Source: Cellvibrionaceae bacterium
Lineage (GTDB): Bacteria; Pseudomonadota; Gammaproteobacteria; Pseudomonadales; Cellvibrionaceae
Direction of reading: 5' to 3'
NCBI GenBank assembly: GCA_027012915.1
Contig: JALUYN010000392.1
Location: 1 to 11,559 of the forward strand
Length of the DNA: 11,559 nucleotides
Shown here: positions 1-4,267 of the stretch, piece after piece
How the letters are laid out: each line of letters begins with the position of its first letter
How positions within the stretch are numbered: the first letter of the stretch is position 1
Made by a program: the position numbers and the translations under genes
Notes under the pieces: model-generated
The model's input: the letters and a program-made list of their open reading frames with translations, nothing else
The model's database searches: none
What the model was told of the DNA's origin: nothing

Positions 1-301
1 CTACCAGTCCAATCGACTATTGTTGGCGTTATCCGGCGCGCTGTTGATGGGTCTGCCGGTGTTGGATGCTCTTGTGCTGGAGCAACATCTGTTTAACAGT
101 GGCAGCGGTACCCATACGCATCTGGCGATTATCGAGGCTACGTTGATGGGGTGTGGTGCTTTGTTACTGCATGTCGCGAGATTGCTGCCATCACAGCGGC
201 CCACACAGAAGCAGAAAACTTCGGGTTCACGAGCAGCTTCTCAGGGAGAGAGTGTTGATAGTGCTGATCCGTCAGTGGATCGTTTAAGCAAAGTGTCTTG
301 A
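1..301 (+). CDS. C-terminal end of a PepSY-type membrane protein (5' end outside window)
   Basis: The frame is open from base 2 and stops at TGA 299-301, so this is the tail of a gene that starts before the window. What remains has two hydrophobic stretches. The first starts around LLLALSGALL and ends at LDALVL. The second starts at HLAIIEAT and runs through GALLLHVARLL. A polar, probably cytoplasmic, tail of about 30 residues follows. Two late membrane helices with a charged tail, followed at once by a DUF3325-like gene, is the arrangement known from iron-regulated operons (TonB-dependent receptor, PepSY-associated TM protein, DUF3325). The family call rests mainly on that context and on the helix pattern. 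The diagnostic N-terminal part is missing, so another polytopic membrane protein is possible. The TTG at 20 is an internal codon, not a convincing start. Confidence 0.55.
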   Translation, partial: YQSNRLLLALSGALLMGLPVLDALVLEQHLFNSGSGTHTHLAIIEATLMGCGALLLHVARLLPSQRPTQKQKTSGSRAASQGESVDSADPSVDRLSKVS

Positions 302-323
302 GCTGAACAACCAGGGTGAAATT

Positions 324-587
324 ATGATGGGTATTGTACTGTTGATCACCGCTTTGATTGCTGCGGGAGCTGCTATTTTCCTGCTGGCATCCGCCAAGCA
401 GACTGGCAACGGTCAGCGCCAGGGTTGGAGTCAGCGATTCTCTGCGGTGTTGTTACTCGCCGCCAGTGGTTATCTGATGTACGGACAGTTTGATGCGCTT
501 CAGGCGTTCTTTGTCTGGTTGGGTGTGATTTCCGTTGCCGCTACTATCGCGGTTTTTCTAACTCCTTTTATCCAGTCGCGCACTTAA
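324..587 (+). CDS. small membrane protein, DUF3325-like
   Basis: An 87-residue protein made almost entirely of three hydrophobic segments: residues about 3-24 (IVLLITALIAAGAAIFLLAS), 38-52 (SAVLLLAASGYLMYG) and 59-81 (AFFVWLGVISVAATIAVFL). The polar linker QTGNGQRQGWSQR lies after the first. The W-L-G segment near the C-terminus and the size resemble DUF3325 proteins, which usually follow PepSY-associated membrane genes in siderophore and iron-uptake operons. It starts 22 bases after the upstream stop, with AGGGTG at 313-318 five bases before the ATG, so the two genes are probably co-transcribed. A second ATG follows directly at 327 and could also be used. The molecular function is unknown. 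A role in iron acquisition is inferred from context only, and no Fur box is visible because the promoter lies outside the window. Confidence 0.6.
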   Translation: MMGIVLLITALIAAGAAIFLLASAKQTGNGQRQGWSQRFSAVLLLAASGYLMYGQFDALQAFFVWLGVISVAATIAVFLTPFIQSRT

Positions 588-688
588 CGCGTGATCTGCT
601 GGGAGCGATTGTTTTATTTGTCTTGAAATTGATGAATCAGAGAGAAAGCACTTACTGAGATTAGGCCTGAGCTCTACTCAATAGAGAA

Positions 689-716
689 TTGACGATTTTG
701 CTGTACACGTTAGAGT
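689..716 (+). promoter_or_regulatory. candidate sigma-70 promoter for the metallopeptidase gene
   Basis: TTGACG (689-694, 5 of 6 to TTGACA) and TAGAGT (711-716, 4 of 6 to TATAAT) are separated by 16 bases, about 60 bases before the ATG at 776. The -10 box overlaps the left arm of the inverted repeat at 712-739. This is inferred from consensus matching only. Confidence 0.4.
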
Positions 717-739
717 TGTGATTCTGTAATCATAACTCT
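712..739. repeat. 28-bp inverted repeat (12-bp arms, CTGT loop) upstream of the metallopeptidase gene
   Basis: AGAGTTGTGATT (712-723) and AATCATAACTCT (728-739) pair over all 12 positions with one G-T wobble (718/733) around the loop CTGT. It lies over the candidate -10 box and 36 bases before the start codon. It could be an operator, a 5'-UTR hairpin or a weak terminator for the upstream operon. A short T-rich stretch (TTGTTT) follows, but the stem is AT-rich, so terminator function is doubtful. Confidence 0.6.
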
Positions 740-775
740 TGTTTCAGGTGATCGGATTAAAAGGATTTAGTCGCT

Positions 776-1708
776 ATGGATACGTTCAGATGTGGTGTGC
801 TCTTAGGCCTCCTTTTGCTTTACCTGCCTCTCGCCAGCGCCGAAATATACAAGTGGGTGGATGAAAAAGGCCGCGTCCACTTTGGCGACCGCAAAGACAA
901 GAAGTTGGCTCAAGAAGTCGTCAAACCCCAGATTCATGCCTCCCAGTGGTCCCGCTACAATATTGATGTTAAAGCCGAAGATGTTGCTATCTCCCCGGAG
1001 GAGATTCAGTCGATCCGCGACGGCGTCAATCATGTCTATGAGTTCTACGACAGAATCCTGCATTTCGATTTCTACAAAACCGTGCCGGTCAATATTCTGA
1101 TATTGAAAGACCAGGCCACTTATTATCAATACCTCACGAAAAAATACGGCAGGCGGCCGACGCCTTCGTACGATGTTTACTACCCGAAAGACAATCAAAT
1201 CATTGTCTATATGCGCGAAGATCGCGCCGGCACATTCCGGACCATTCGACACGAAGCCAGCCATGCCATCGTCGATACCATAACCCCTTATGCTCCGGCC
1301 TGGCTCAACGAAGGCCTGGCCGAGCAAATGGAGACACTGAAGAAATCCGGCAGTCAGTTGAAAATTGACAAGCACGCCATTAATCACCGCCAGGTGCGCC
1401 CTCAACTGCAAAGCAATAGCGTAATGGGAATCGGCGCTTTCCTGCGGCTGCCGAGCAAGAAGTGGCGCCATACCCTGGCCAATCGCAATGGTGGGTTGCA
1501 GGCTTACGCTGGAGAGTTCGTCAATTTTCTACTGAGCACTTCGCCAGATCGCAGTTTTGTCATGCGCCTGATGCACAAGTTTGAACGCGGCGATCGCACC
1601 ATTTCCTATTACCTGGTGGATCAAAATTATATCGGCGGGATTCGCACGCTGGAGGTTAAGTGGAATAGCTGGCTGGCGGCTTCGCGACAGGACACGATAG
1701 AGTTGTAG
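776..1708 (+). CDS. secreted DUF4124-domain protein with zinc-metallopeptidase (HExxH) motif
   Basis: A 310-residue protein with an N-terminal signal peptide (hydrophobic core about 7-20, likely cleavage after LASA near residue 22). It has a short DUF4124 module (IYKWVDEKGRVHFGD, residues 24-38), then a peptidase-like region. The zinc site is seen directly: H159-E160-A-S-H163, followed 16 residues later by E179 in the NEGLAE motif. This is the gluzincin arrangement, found in DUF1570 and peptidase-MA-like proteins. It probably acts in the periplasm or outer envelope as an endopeptidase. The substrate is not indicated. AAGGA at 761-765 precedes the ATG by 10 bases. The gene stands alone: a promoter-like element and an inverted repeat lie upstream, and 332 non-coding bases follow. 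The putative catalytic residues are intact, so it is probably active. The DUF4124 module is known in envelope proteins but has no settled function. Confidence 0.8.
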   Translation: MDTFRCGVLLGLLLLYLPLASAEIYKWVDEKGRVHFGDRKDKKLAQEVVKPQIHASQWSRYNIDVKAEDVAISPEEIQSIRDGVNHVYEFYDRILHFDFYKTVPVNILILKDQATYYQYLTKKYGRRPTPSYDVYYPKDNQIIVYMREDRAGTFRTIRHEASHAIVDTITPYAPAWLNEGLAEQMETLKKSGSQLKIDKHAINHRQVRPQLQSNSVMGIGAFLRLPSKKWRHTLANRNGGLQAYAGEFVNFLLSTSPDRSFVMRLMHKFERGDRTISYYLVDQNYIGGIRTLEVKWNSWLAASRQDTIEL

Positions 1709-1898
1709 CTTCTATCGATACTAAGATTCAATCTATGTAGTGCTTAGATCAGCCATCGTGATTTGAAAGAAGACTGAAGGGTTTTGATGCCAAAGTTGAT
1801 GCTTCAACAGCATTATCCATTTGGGTGGTTCGATAGCTGTCTGCATGACTCAAATTAACCCTTAGCAGACATAATGCGGGCGATTGCTGCTCTGCCTT

Positions 1899-1930
1899 AG
1901 TGGTATATGGGAAAAATTCCATATATCACT
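1899..1930. repeat. inverted repeat with 12-bp arms and AT-rich loop
   Basis: AGTGGTATATGG (1899-1910) pairs with CCATATATCACT (1919-1930) at all 12 positions with one G-T wobble (1903/1926). The 8-base loop is GAAAAATT. No T-run follows on either strand, so it does not look like a standard intrinsic terminator. It may be a regulator-binding site or a stem-loop in the 3' end of the metallopeptidase transcript. Confidence 0.6.
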
Positions 1931-2015
1931 GAAAAGTGGCATTCTTTAACTCTATAACATGCTGTTTTTGAAGAGAATACAGTGGAAGTGTATTTATACA
2001 GGAAGTGATATACGG

Positions 2016-2029
2016 ACCGACGGGTCGGT
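2016..2029. promoter_or_regulatory. palindrome resembling a TetR-family operator
   Basis: ACCGAC (2016-2021), GG, GTCGGT (2024-2029) is a perfect 6+6 palindrome with a 2-bp centre. The ACCGAC/GTCGGT pattern is typical of many TetR/AcrR operators. It lies just downstream of the AT-rich promoter-like sequence at 1968-2000 and ends 11 bases before the cassette boundary. It differs clearly from the palindrome beside the TetR gene in this window (6893-6915), so another regulator would be its partner. Function is inferred. Confidence 0.45.
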
Positions 2030-2039
2030 TTAACACACT

Positions 2040-2046
2040 GTTAAGT
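2040..2046 (+). other. upstream cassette boundary core GTTAAGT
   Basis: GTTAAGT fits the integron core GTTRRRY, with recombination expected between G2040 and T2041. It is the exact reverse complement of the R'' box ACTTAAC (4054-4060) of the attC downstream. This is expected if bases 2041-4173 once formed a circular cassette whose R' box was G plus TTAAGT. The 7-bp agreement across about 2 kb is the main evidence for the left boundary. Confidence 0.7.
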
Positions 2047-2058
2047 CTATTGATAGAC
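2045..2058. repeat. short inverted repeat in the cassette leader
   Basis: GTCTAT (2045-2050), TG, ATAGAC (2053-2058): a perfect 6-bp palindrome 13 bases before the start codon. It overlaps the last bases of the boundary core and lies ahead of the likely Shine-Dalgarno GAG at 2063-2065. It could be an operator or a small leader hairpin. It may also be chance. Confidence 0.35.
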
Positions 2059-2071
2059 AGACGAGTTTAGG

Positions 2072-2524
2072 ATGAACGAAGTAAAACAAAAGATAGCCCT
2101 TTTCATTGATGCCGATAACGCACCAGCCAGCAGGTTCGAAGATGTCCTTAGTGAAGTTGCAAAGTATGGTGTGGTGACAATCCGCAAGGCTTATGGAAAC
2201 TGGAAATCACCAACCTTAAGGCAATGGGAAGAATTGCTTCATGAGTATGCAATCCAGCCAATTCAGCAGTACGATCTAACCAAAGGTAAAAATGCATCTG
2301 ACATTGCACTCGTCATTGACGCTATGGACGTCATGTACACCAAAGAAATCGACGTAATGTGCTTTGTTTCATCGGATAGTGATTTCACTCCAATGGTCAC
2401 AAGAGCATTAGCAGAGGGAAAAGTTGTGTTGGGGTTCGGTGAGCGGAAGACGCCTTCACCTTTTGTGAATGCATGCTCAAAGTTTCTCTTGAGGTGGTCT
2501 AATAGATCTGTACAACCCAGTTAA
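2072..2524 (+). CDS. NYN-domain (LabA-like, PIN-fold RNase) protein, truncated by an IS3-family insertion
   Basis: Residues 1-139 are native and form a full NYN domain of the LabA/DUF88 type. Seen directly: FIDADN (11-16) with D13 and D15, the K-AYGNW segment (39-44), KNASD (73-77) with D77, and SSDSDF (100-105) with D102 and D104. These are the acidic residues expected to bind metal in this RNase fold. From base 2490 the frame runs into the insertion sequence and adds 11 foreign residues (LRWSNRSVQPS) before a TAA in the left terminal repeat. The rest of the gene, the LOTUS domain, continues after the element at 3761. Joining 2072-2489 to 3761-4059 gives 717 bases, an intact 238-codon frame reading KFLFLDQPEA across the junction. 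The truncated product could still fold, but it lacks its predicted RNA-binding partner domain. GAG at 2063-2065 precedes the ATG by 6 bases. The target RNA is unknown. Confidence 0.85.
   Translation: MNEVKQKIALFIDADNAPASRFEDVLSEVAKYGVVTIRKAYGNWKSPTLRQWEELLHEYAIQPIQQYDLTKGKNASDIALVIDAMDVMYTKEIDVMCFVSSDSDFTPMVTRALAEGKVVLGFGERKTPSPFVNACSKFLLRWSNRSVQPS
2487..2489 (+). repeat. left target-site duplication TCT
   Basis: TCT directly before the left end of the insertion sequence matches TCT at 3758-3760 directly after its right end. Three base pairs is the usual target duplication for the IS3 family, and removing one copy restores the NYN-LOTUS frame. Confidence 0.85.
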
Positions 2525-2525
2525 G
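2490..2525 (+). repeat. IS left terminal inverted repeat
   Basis: It matches the reverse complement of 3722-3757 at 30 of 36 positions. It also supplies the premature stop (TAA 2522-2524) for the interrupted NYN gene. Confidence 0.9.
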
Positions 2526-2554
2526 AGATAATGACCTTAACTGGAGTACAAAGA

Positions 2555-2851
2555 ATGACCAAAAGAAAGAAATATTCGAAAGAGTTCAAGCTTGATGCGA
2601 TCAGCTTGGTTCTGGATCAGAGTTATACCCGAATTGAGGCTGCCAGAAGCCTGGAAATCAATGCCACTATGCTGGGGCGCTGGATTAAAGAGCATCAAGC
2701 CGATGACGACGGTCAGGCATTTAGAGGTAATGGAAAGCTGACTCCAGAGCAGGAAGAAATACGCCGACTGAAAGAAGAAAATCGGCAGCTCAAACTGGAG
2801 AGACAAATTTTAAAGGAAGCGACGGTCTTCTTCGCAAAAGAAACGAAGTAA
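2555..2851 (+). CDS. IS3-family transposase OrfA
   Basis: A 98-residue protein. An HTH_Tnp_1-type helix-turn-helix covers about residues 5-45 (from YSKEFKLDAISLV to GRWIKEHQ) and binds the terminal repeats. A leucine-zipper-like coiled coil follows at about 70-92 (EEIRRLKEENRQLKLERQIL) for oligomerisation. The ATG at 2555 is preferred over the in-frame ATG at 2531 because GGAG lies 8 bases upstream of it, and because 2531 would begin close inside the left terminal repeat. The frame ends at TAA 2849-2851 and overlaps the orfB frame. Alone, OrfA usually acts as a regulator of transposition. Fused to OrfB by a -1 frameshift it gives the full transposase. Confidence 0.93.
   Translation: MTKRKKYSKEFKLDAISLVLDQSYTRIEAARSLEINATMLGRWIKEHQADDDGQAFRGNGKLTPEQEEIRRLKEENRQLKLERQILKEATVFFAKETK
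2836..2840 (+). other. candidate programmed -1 frameshift site AAAAG
   Basis: AAAAG lies 9 bases before the orfA stop, in the codon context GCA AAA GAA. Slipping back by one base on AAA continues as AGA AAC GAA into the orfB frame without a stop, giving a 390-residue OrfAB fusion through residues FFAKRNEVKYSFIAQ. A-rich slip sites at the orfA/orfB overlap are a known IS3-family feature. The exact slip position is inferred. Confidence 0.65.
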
Positions 2852-3726
2852 AGTACTCGTTTATTGCCCAAATGAAGAAGACCTACCCTGTCGGTCTAAT
2901 GTGCCGATTACTGGGTGTTACCCGCAGTGGATATTACGGGTACCAGCAGCGCCAAAGCACTCGGCCACCGGATTTCTACCATCAGGAAATGATTGAGGCG
3001 GTCAAAGACATCGCGAAGGCGAGCGATGACAGTTATGGCAGTCGCCGGATGAAAAAGGCGCTCAATGTATTGAGCTACCCGGTAAGCCGGAACAAGGCTA
3101 GGCAGCTGATGAAAGAAGCGGGCGTGGCGGTTAAATACCGCAAGAAATACAAGGTGACGACAAACAGTAATCACAAGCAGCCCATTTTTGAGAATGTTCT
3201 CAATCGGGAGTTTGATGTTAACAAGCCAAACCAGGCTTACGCTGGTGACATCACCTACTTGTGGACACAGGAAGGCTGGCTCTATCTAGCCGTTGTTATC
3301 GACCTGTTCTCAAGGCGGGTCGTTGGCTGGAGCATGGGCAGCAGAATGAAGAGCAGCTTAGTCTGTGACGCATTGAAGATGGCGGTATGGCAAAGACGTC
3401 CTGAGGCTGGCTTGATCGTCCATTCTGATCGGGGCTCCCAGTACGCCAGCAAGAACTATCGGCGATTGCTCAAAGCTCACGGCTTCACTGGCAGCATGAG
3501 CAGAAAAGGTGATTGCTGGGACAATGCGGTTGTTGAAAGTTTCTTTGGAAGCCTGAAGCAAGAACGGGTGCAGTGGCGGAACTACCAGACTCGCTACGAA
3601 GCCCAACAGGATGTACTGCACTACATATCGATGTGGTACAACAAGGATCGGCTTCATTCATACTTGGGATACAGAAGTCCGTCCCAGTATGAAAGTGAAA
3701 TGATGGCGATGAAAAAAGTTGCTTAA
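2839..3726 (+). CDS. IS3-family transposase OrfB (DDE integrase catalytic part)
   Basis: This is the catalytic half of the transposase, read mainly as an OrfAB fusion after a -1 frameshift. An internal ATG at 2872 would give 284 residues alone. Numbered from that ATG, an HTH_21-like segment (residues about 38-95, with SYGSRRMKKAL) precedes the rve core. The catalytic triad is intact: D126 in YAGDITYLW, D186 in HSDRGSQY and E222 in VVESFFGSLK. D and E are separated by exactly 35 residues, the DD(35)E spacing of the family. The C-terminal LHSYLGYRSP motif, typical of IS3 OrfB proteins, is present. The stop TAA (3724-3726) lies inside the right terminal repeat. No frameshift or missing key residue is seen, so the enzyme should be functional. 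Confidence 0.95.
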   Translation, partial: RNEVKYSFIAQMKKTYPVGLMCRLLGVTRSGYYGYQQRQSTRPPDFYHQEMIEAVKDIAKASDDSYGSRRMKKALNVLSYPVSRNKARQLMKEAGVAVKYRKKYKVTTNSNHKQPIFENVLNREFDVNKPNQAYAGDITYLWTQEGWLYLAVVIDLFSRRVVGWSMGSRMKSSLVCDALKMAVWQRRPEAGLIVHSDRGSQYASKNYRRLLKAHGFTGSMSRKGDCWDNAVVESFFGSLKQERVQWRNYQTRYEAQQDVLHYISMWYNKDRLHSYLGYRSPSQYESEMMAMKKVA

Positions 3727-3757
3727 CTGGGGTGTACAGGTTTGCTTGACCACCTCA
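3722..3757 (-). repeat. IS right terminal inverted repeat
   Basis: Reverse complement of the left end with 30 of 36 identical positions. It ends CACCTCA at 3757, directly before the TCT duplication. Confidence 0.9.
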
Positions 3758-4059
3758 TCTTTCTTGATCAACCTGAAGCAAGAGAAGCAGAGAAAAACTC
3801 AAACCCCAAAAACATCAAATCGGACACTAAGCTAATTAATCTGTTACGACAGGCAATTGAAGCAACTGAAGATGATGACGGCTGGGCTCCTCTTGGCCCT
3901 GTCGGTGCAAACATTTCTAATAGAACGTCTTTCGACTGTAGAAACTACGGTTTCAAAAACCTGAGTAGTTTGTTTAAAGCAATTGATCTATTTGAGCTAA
4001 AGCGTGGGCAAGGCAAATCTTTCTTAGTTCGAGACATTAGAAAGAGCAAAAAGACTTAA
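3742..4059 (+). pseudogene. 3' part of the NYN gene: OST-HTH/LOTUS domain, cut off by the IS
   Basis: Native sequence resumes at 3761. Upstream bases of this frame, including the possible TTG start at 3742, belong to the insertion sequence. The segment encodes about 98 residues: an acidic/polar linker (EAREAEKNSNPKNIKSD), then a winged-helix OST-HTH/LOTUS-like domain. It runs from TKLINLLRQAIEA through DGWAPLGPVGANI and RNYGFKNLSSLFKAIDLFEL to SFLVRDIRKS. LOTUS domains bind RNA (G-rich or G-quadruplex RNA in studied cases) and are often fused to NYN nucleases in bacteria. I see no good ribosome-binding site, so expression of this piece alone is doubtful unless the insertion sequence drives it. 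The TAA lies in the attC R'' box (4054-4060), as is common for cassette genes. Confidence 0.85.
3758..3760 (+). repeat. right target-site duplication TCT
   Basis: Second copy of the 3-bp IS target duplication. See the left copy at 2487-2489. Confidence 0.85.
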
Positions 4060-4179
4060 CAAGCGGCTGTAGGCGCCATGCAAGCATGGCTGGGACGGTT
4101 TTTCTGTTGTTTATGCGCTCTCCGCTACGCTAGCGCAATACAAATAACTCCAAGTCCGCCCCTAAGTCAGGCGTTGAAT
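4054..4179 (+). other. attC: integron attC recombination site
   Basis: All parts of an attC can be placed. R'' is ACTTAAC (4054-4060, fits RYYYAAC) and R' is GTTGAAT (4173-4179, fits GTTRRRY), with cleavage expected after G4173. Between them are 4-base unpaired spacers on each side (4061-4064 and 4169-4172). An L pair follows: 4065-4073 against 4161-4168, 8 pairs including one G-T, with one bulged G at 4069 like an extrahelical base. Further pairing inside: GGC/GCC, GGAC/GTCC (4093-4096 with 4154-4157), a 7-bp stem 4106-4112 with 4142-4148, and TGCGCT/AGCGCA (4114-4119 with 4132-4137). An alternative perfect hairpin, GCCATGC AA GCATGGC, lies at 4075-4090. R' as integrated differs from a perfect R'' complement because its last six bases come from the downstream flank. 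Confidence 0.82.
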
Positions 4180-4267
4180 GTCCGTAATTGGCACAGACAG
4201 GACCAACAACGCCCACCACAATTGCTGCAGCAGGCGTGGTCAATACAAGGTGATCTACGCAGCTATA
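4174..4267. other. 94-bp gap between the cassette end and the convergent amidohydrolase stop
   Basis: No gene is seen. It starts with the recipient-side TTGAAT of the cassette junction. ACCAC and GTGGT flank a TGCTGCAGCA palindrome here, but no stem with a T-run is visible, so I cannot point to a terminator for the amidohydrolase. Confidence 0.5.

Larger units (their letters stand above)
1709..2040. other. 332-bp non-coding region between the metallopeptidase gene and the cassette
   Basis: No convincing gene is visible on either strand. It holds a 12-bp-arm hairpin (1899-1930), a TATAAC hexamer at 1953-1958 without a good -35, a TTGAAG (1968-1973) followed 17 bases on by AT-rich sequence (TATTTATACA, 1991-2000), and a TetR-type palindrome (2016-2029). 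I see no integrase gene, no upstream attC and no recognisable attI features before the cassette boundary at 2040/2041. Confidence 0.6.
2490..3757 (+). mobile_element. complete IS3-family insertion sequence, 1268 bp
   Basis: The ends are imperfect terminal inverted repeats (2490-2525 and 3722-3757) that match at 30 of 36 positions. They start TGAGGTGGTC and share TGTACA and CCCAGTTAAG blocks. The element carries overlapping orfA and orfB with an A-rich slippage site and a complete DDE catalytic set. It is flanked by a 3-bp direct repeat. It lies in the same orientation as the host gene. The undamaged ends, intact transposase and exact target duplication point to a recent, probably still active, copy. 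I do not name a subgroup: the orfA/orfB sequences look IS3/IS51-like by memory, which a comparison to an IS database would settle. Confidence 0.93.
2041..4173 (+). mobile_element. single integron gene cassette (NYN-LOTUS gene plus attC), interrupted by an IS
   Basis: Cassette limits are set by G|TTAAGT at 2040/2041 and G|TTGAAT at 4173/4174. Without the insertion sequence and one TCT copy it is 862 bp, a normal cassette size. It has a 31-bp leader, one plus-strand gene whose TAA lies inside the attC R'' box, and an attC of about 126 bp. All of these are standard cassette features. By eye the content is more AT-rich than the flanking genes. No integrase, attI or second attC lies in the window. 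It could be a cassette integrated at a secondary (attG-type) site or the remnant of a lost array. The empty site would read CACACTG followed by TTGAATG, in the gap between the metallopeptidase and the convergent amidohydrolase gene. Confidence 0.75.

Noticed and set aside
672..686. CTCTA-CTCAA-TAGAG inverted repeat
   Set aside because: 5-bp arms are within chance expectation, and the longer repeat at 712-739 is the better regulatory candidate.
803..1471. 222-residue open frame on the minus strand
   Set aside because: It lies fully antisense to the metallopeptidase gene, has no recognisable domain, and the plus strand carries a signal peptide and catalytic motifs.
1840..2040. A second, upstream attC or an attI site before the cassette
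   Set aside because: GTTTAAC at 2028-2034 fits RYYYAAC but lies only 5 bases before GTTAAGT, too close for an attC. No L boxes or integrase-binding direct repeats could be placed.
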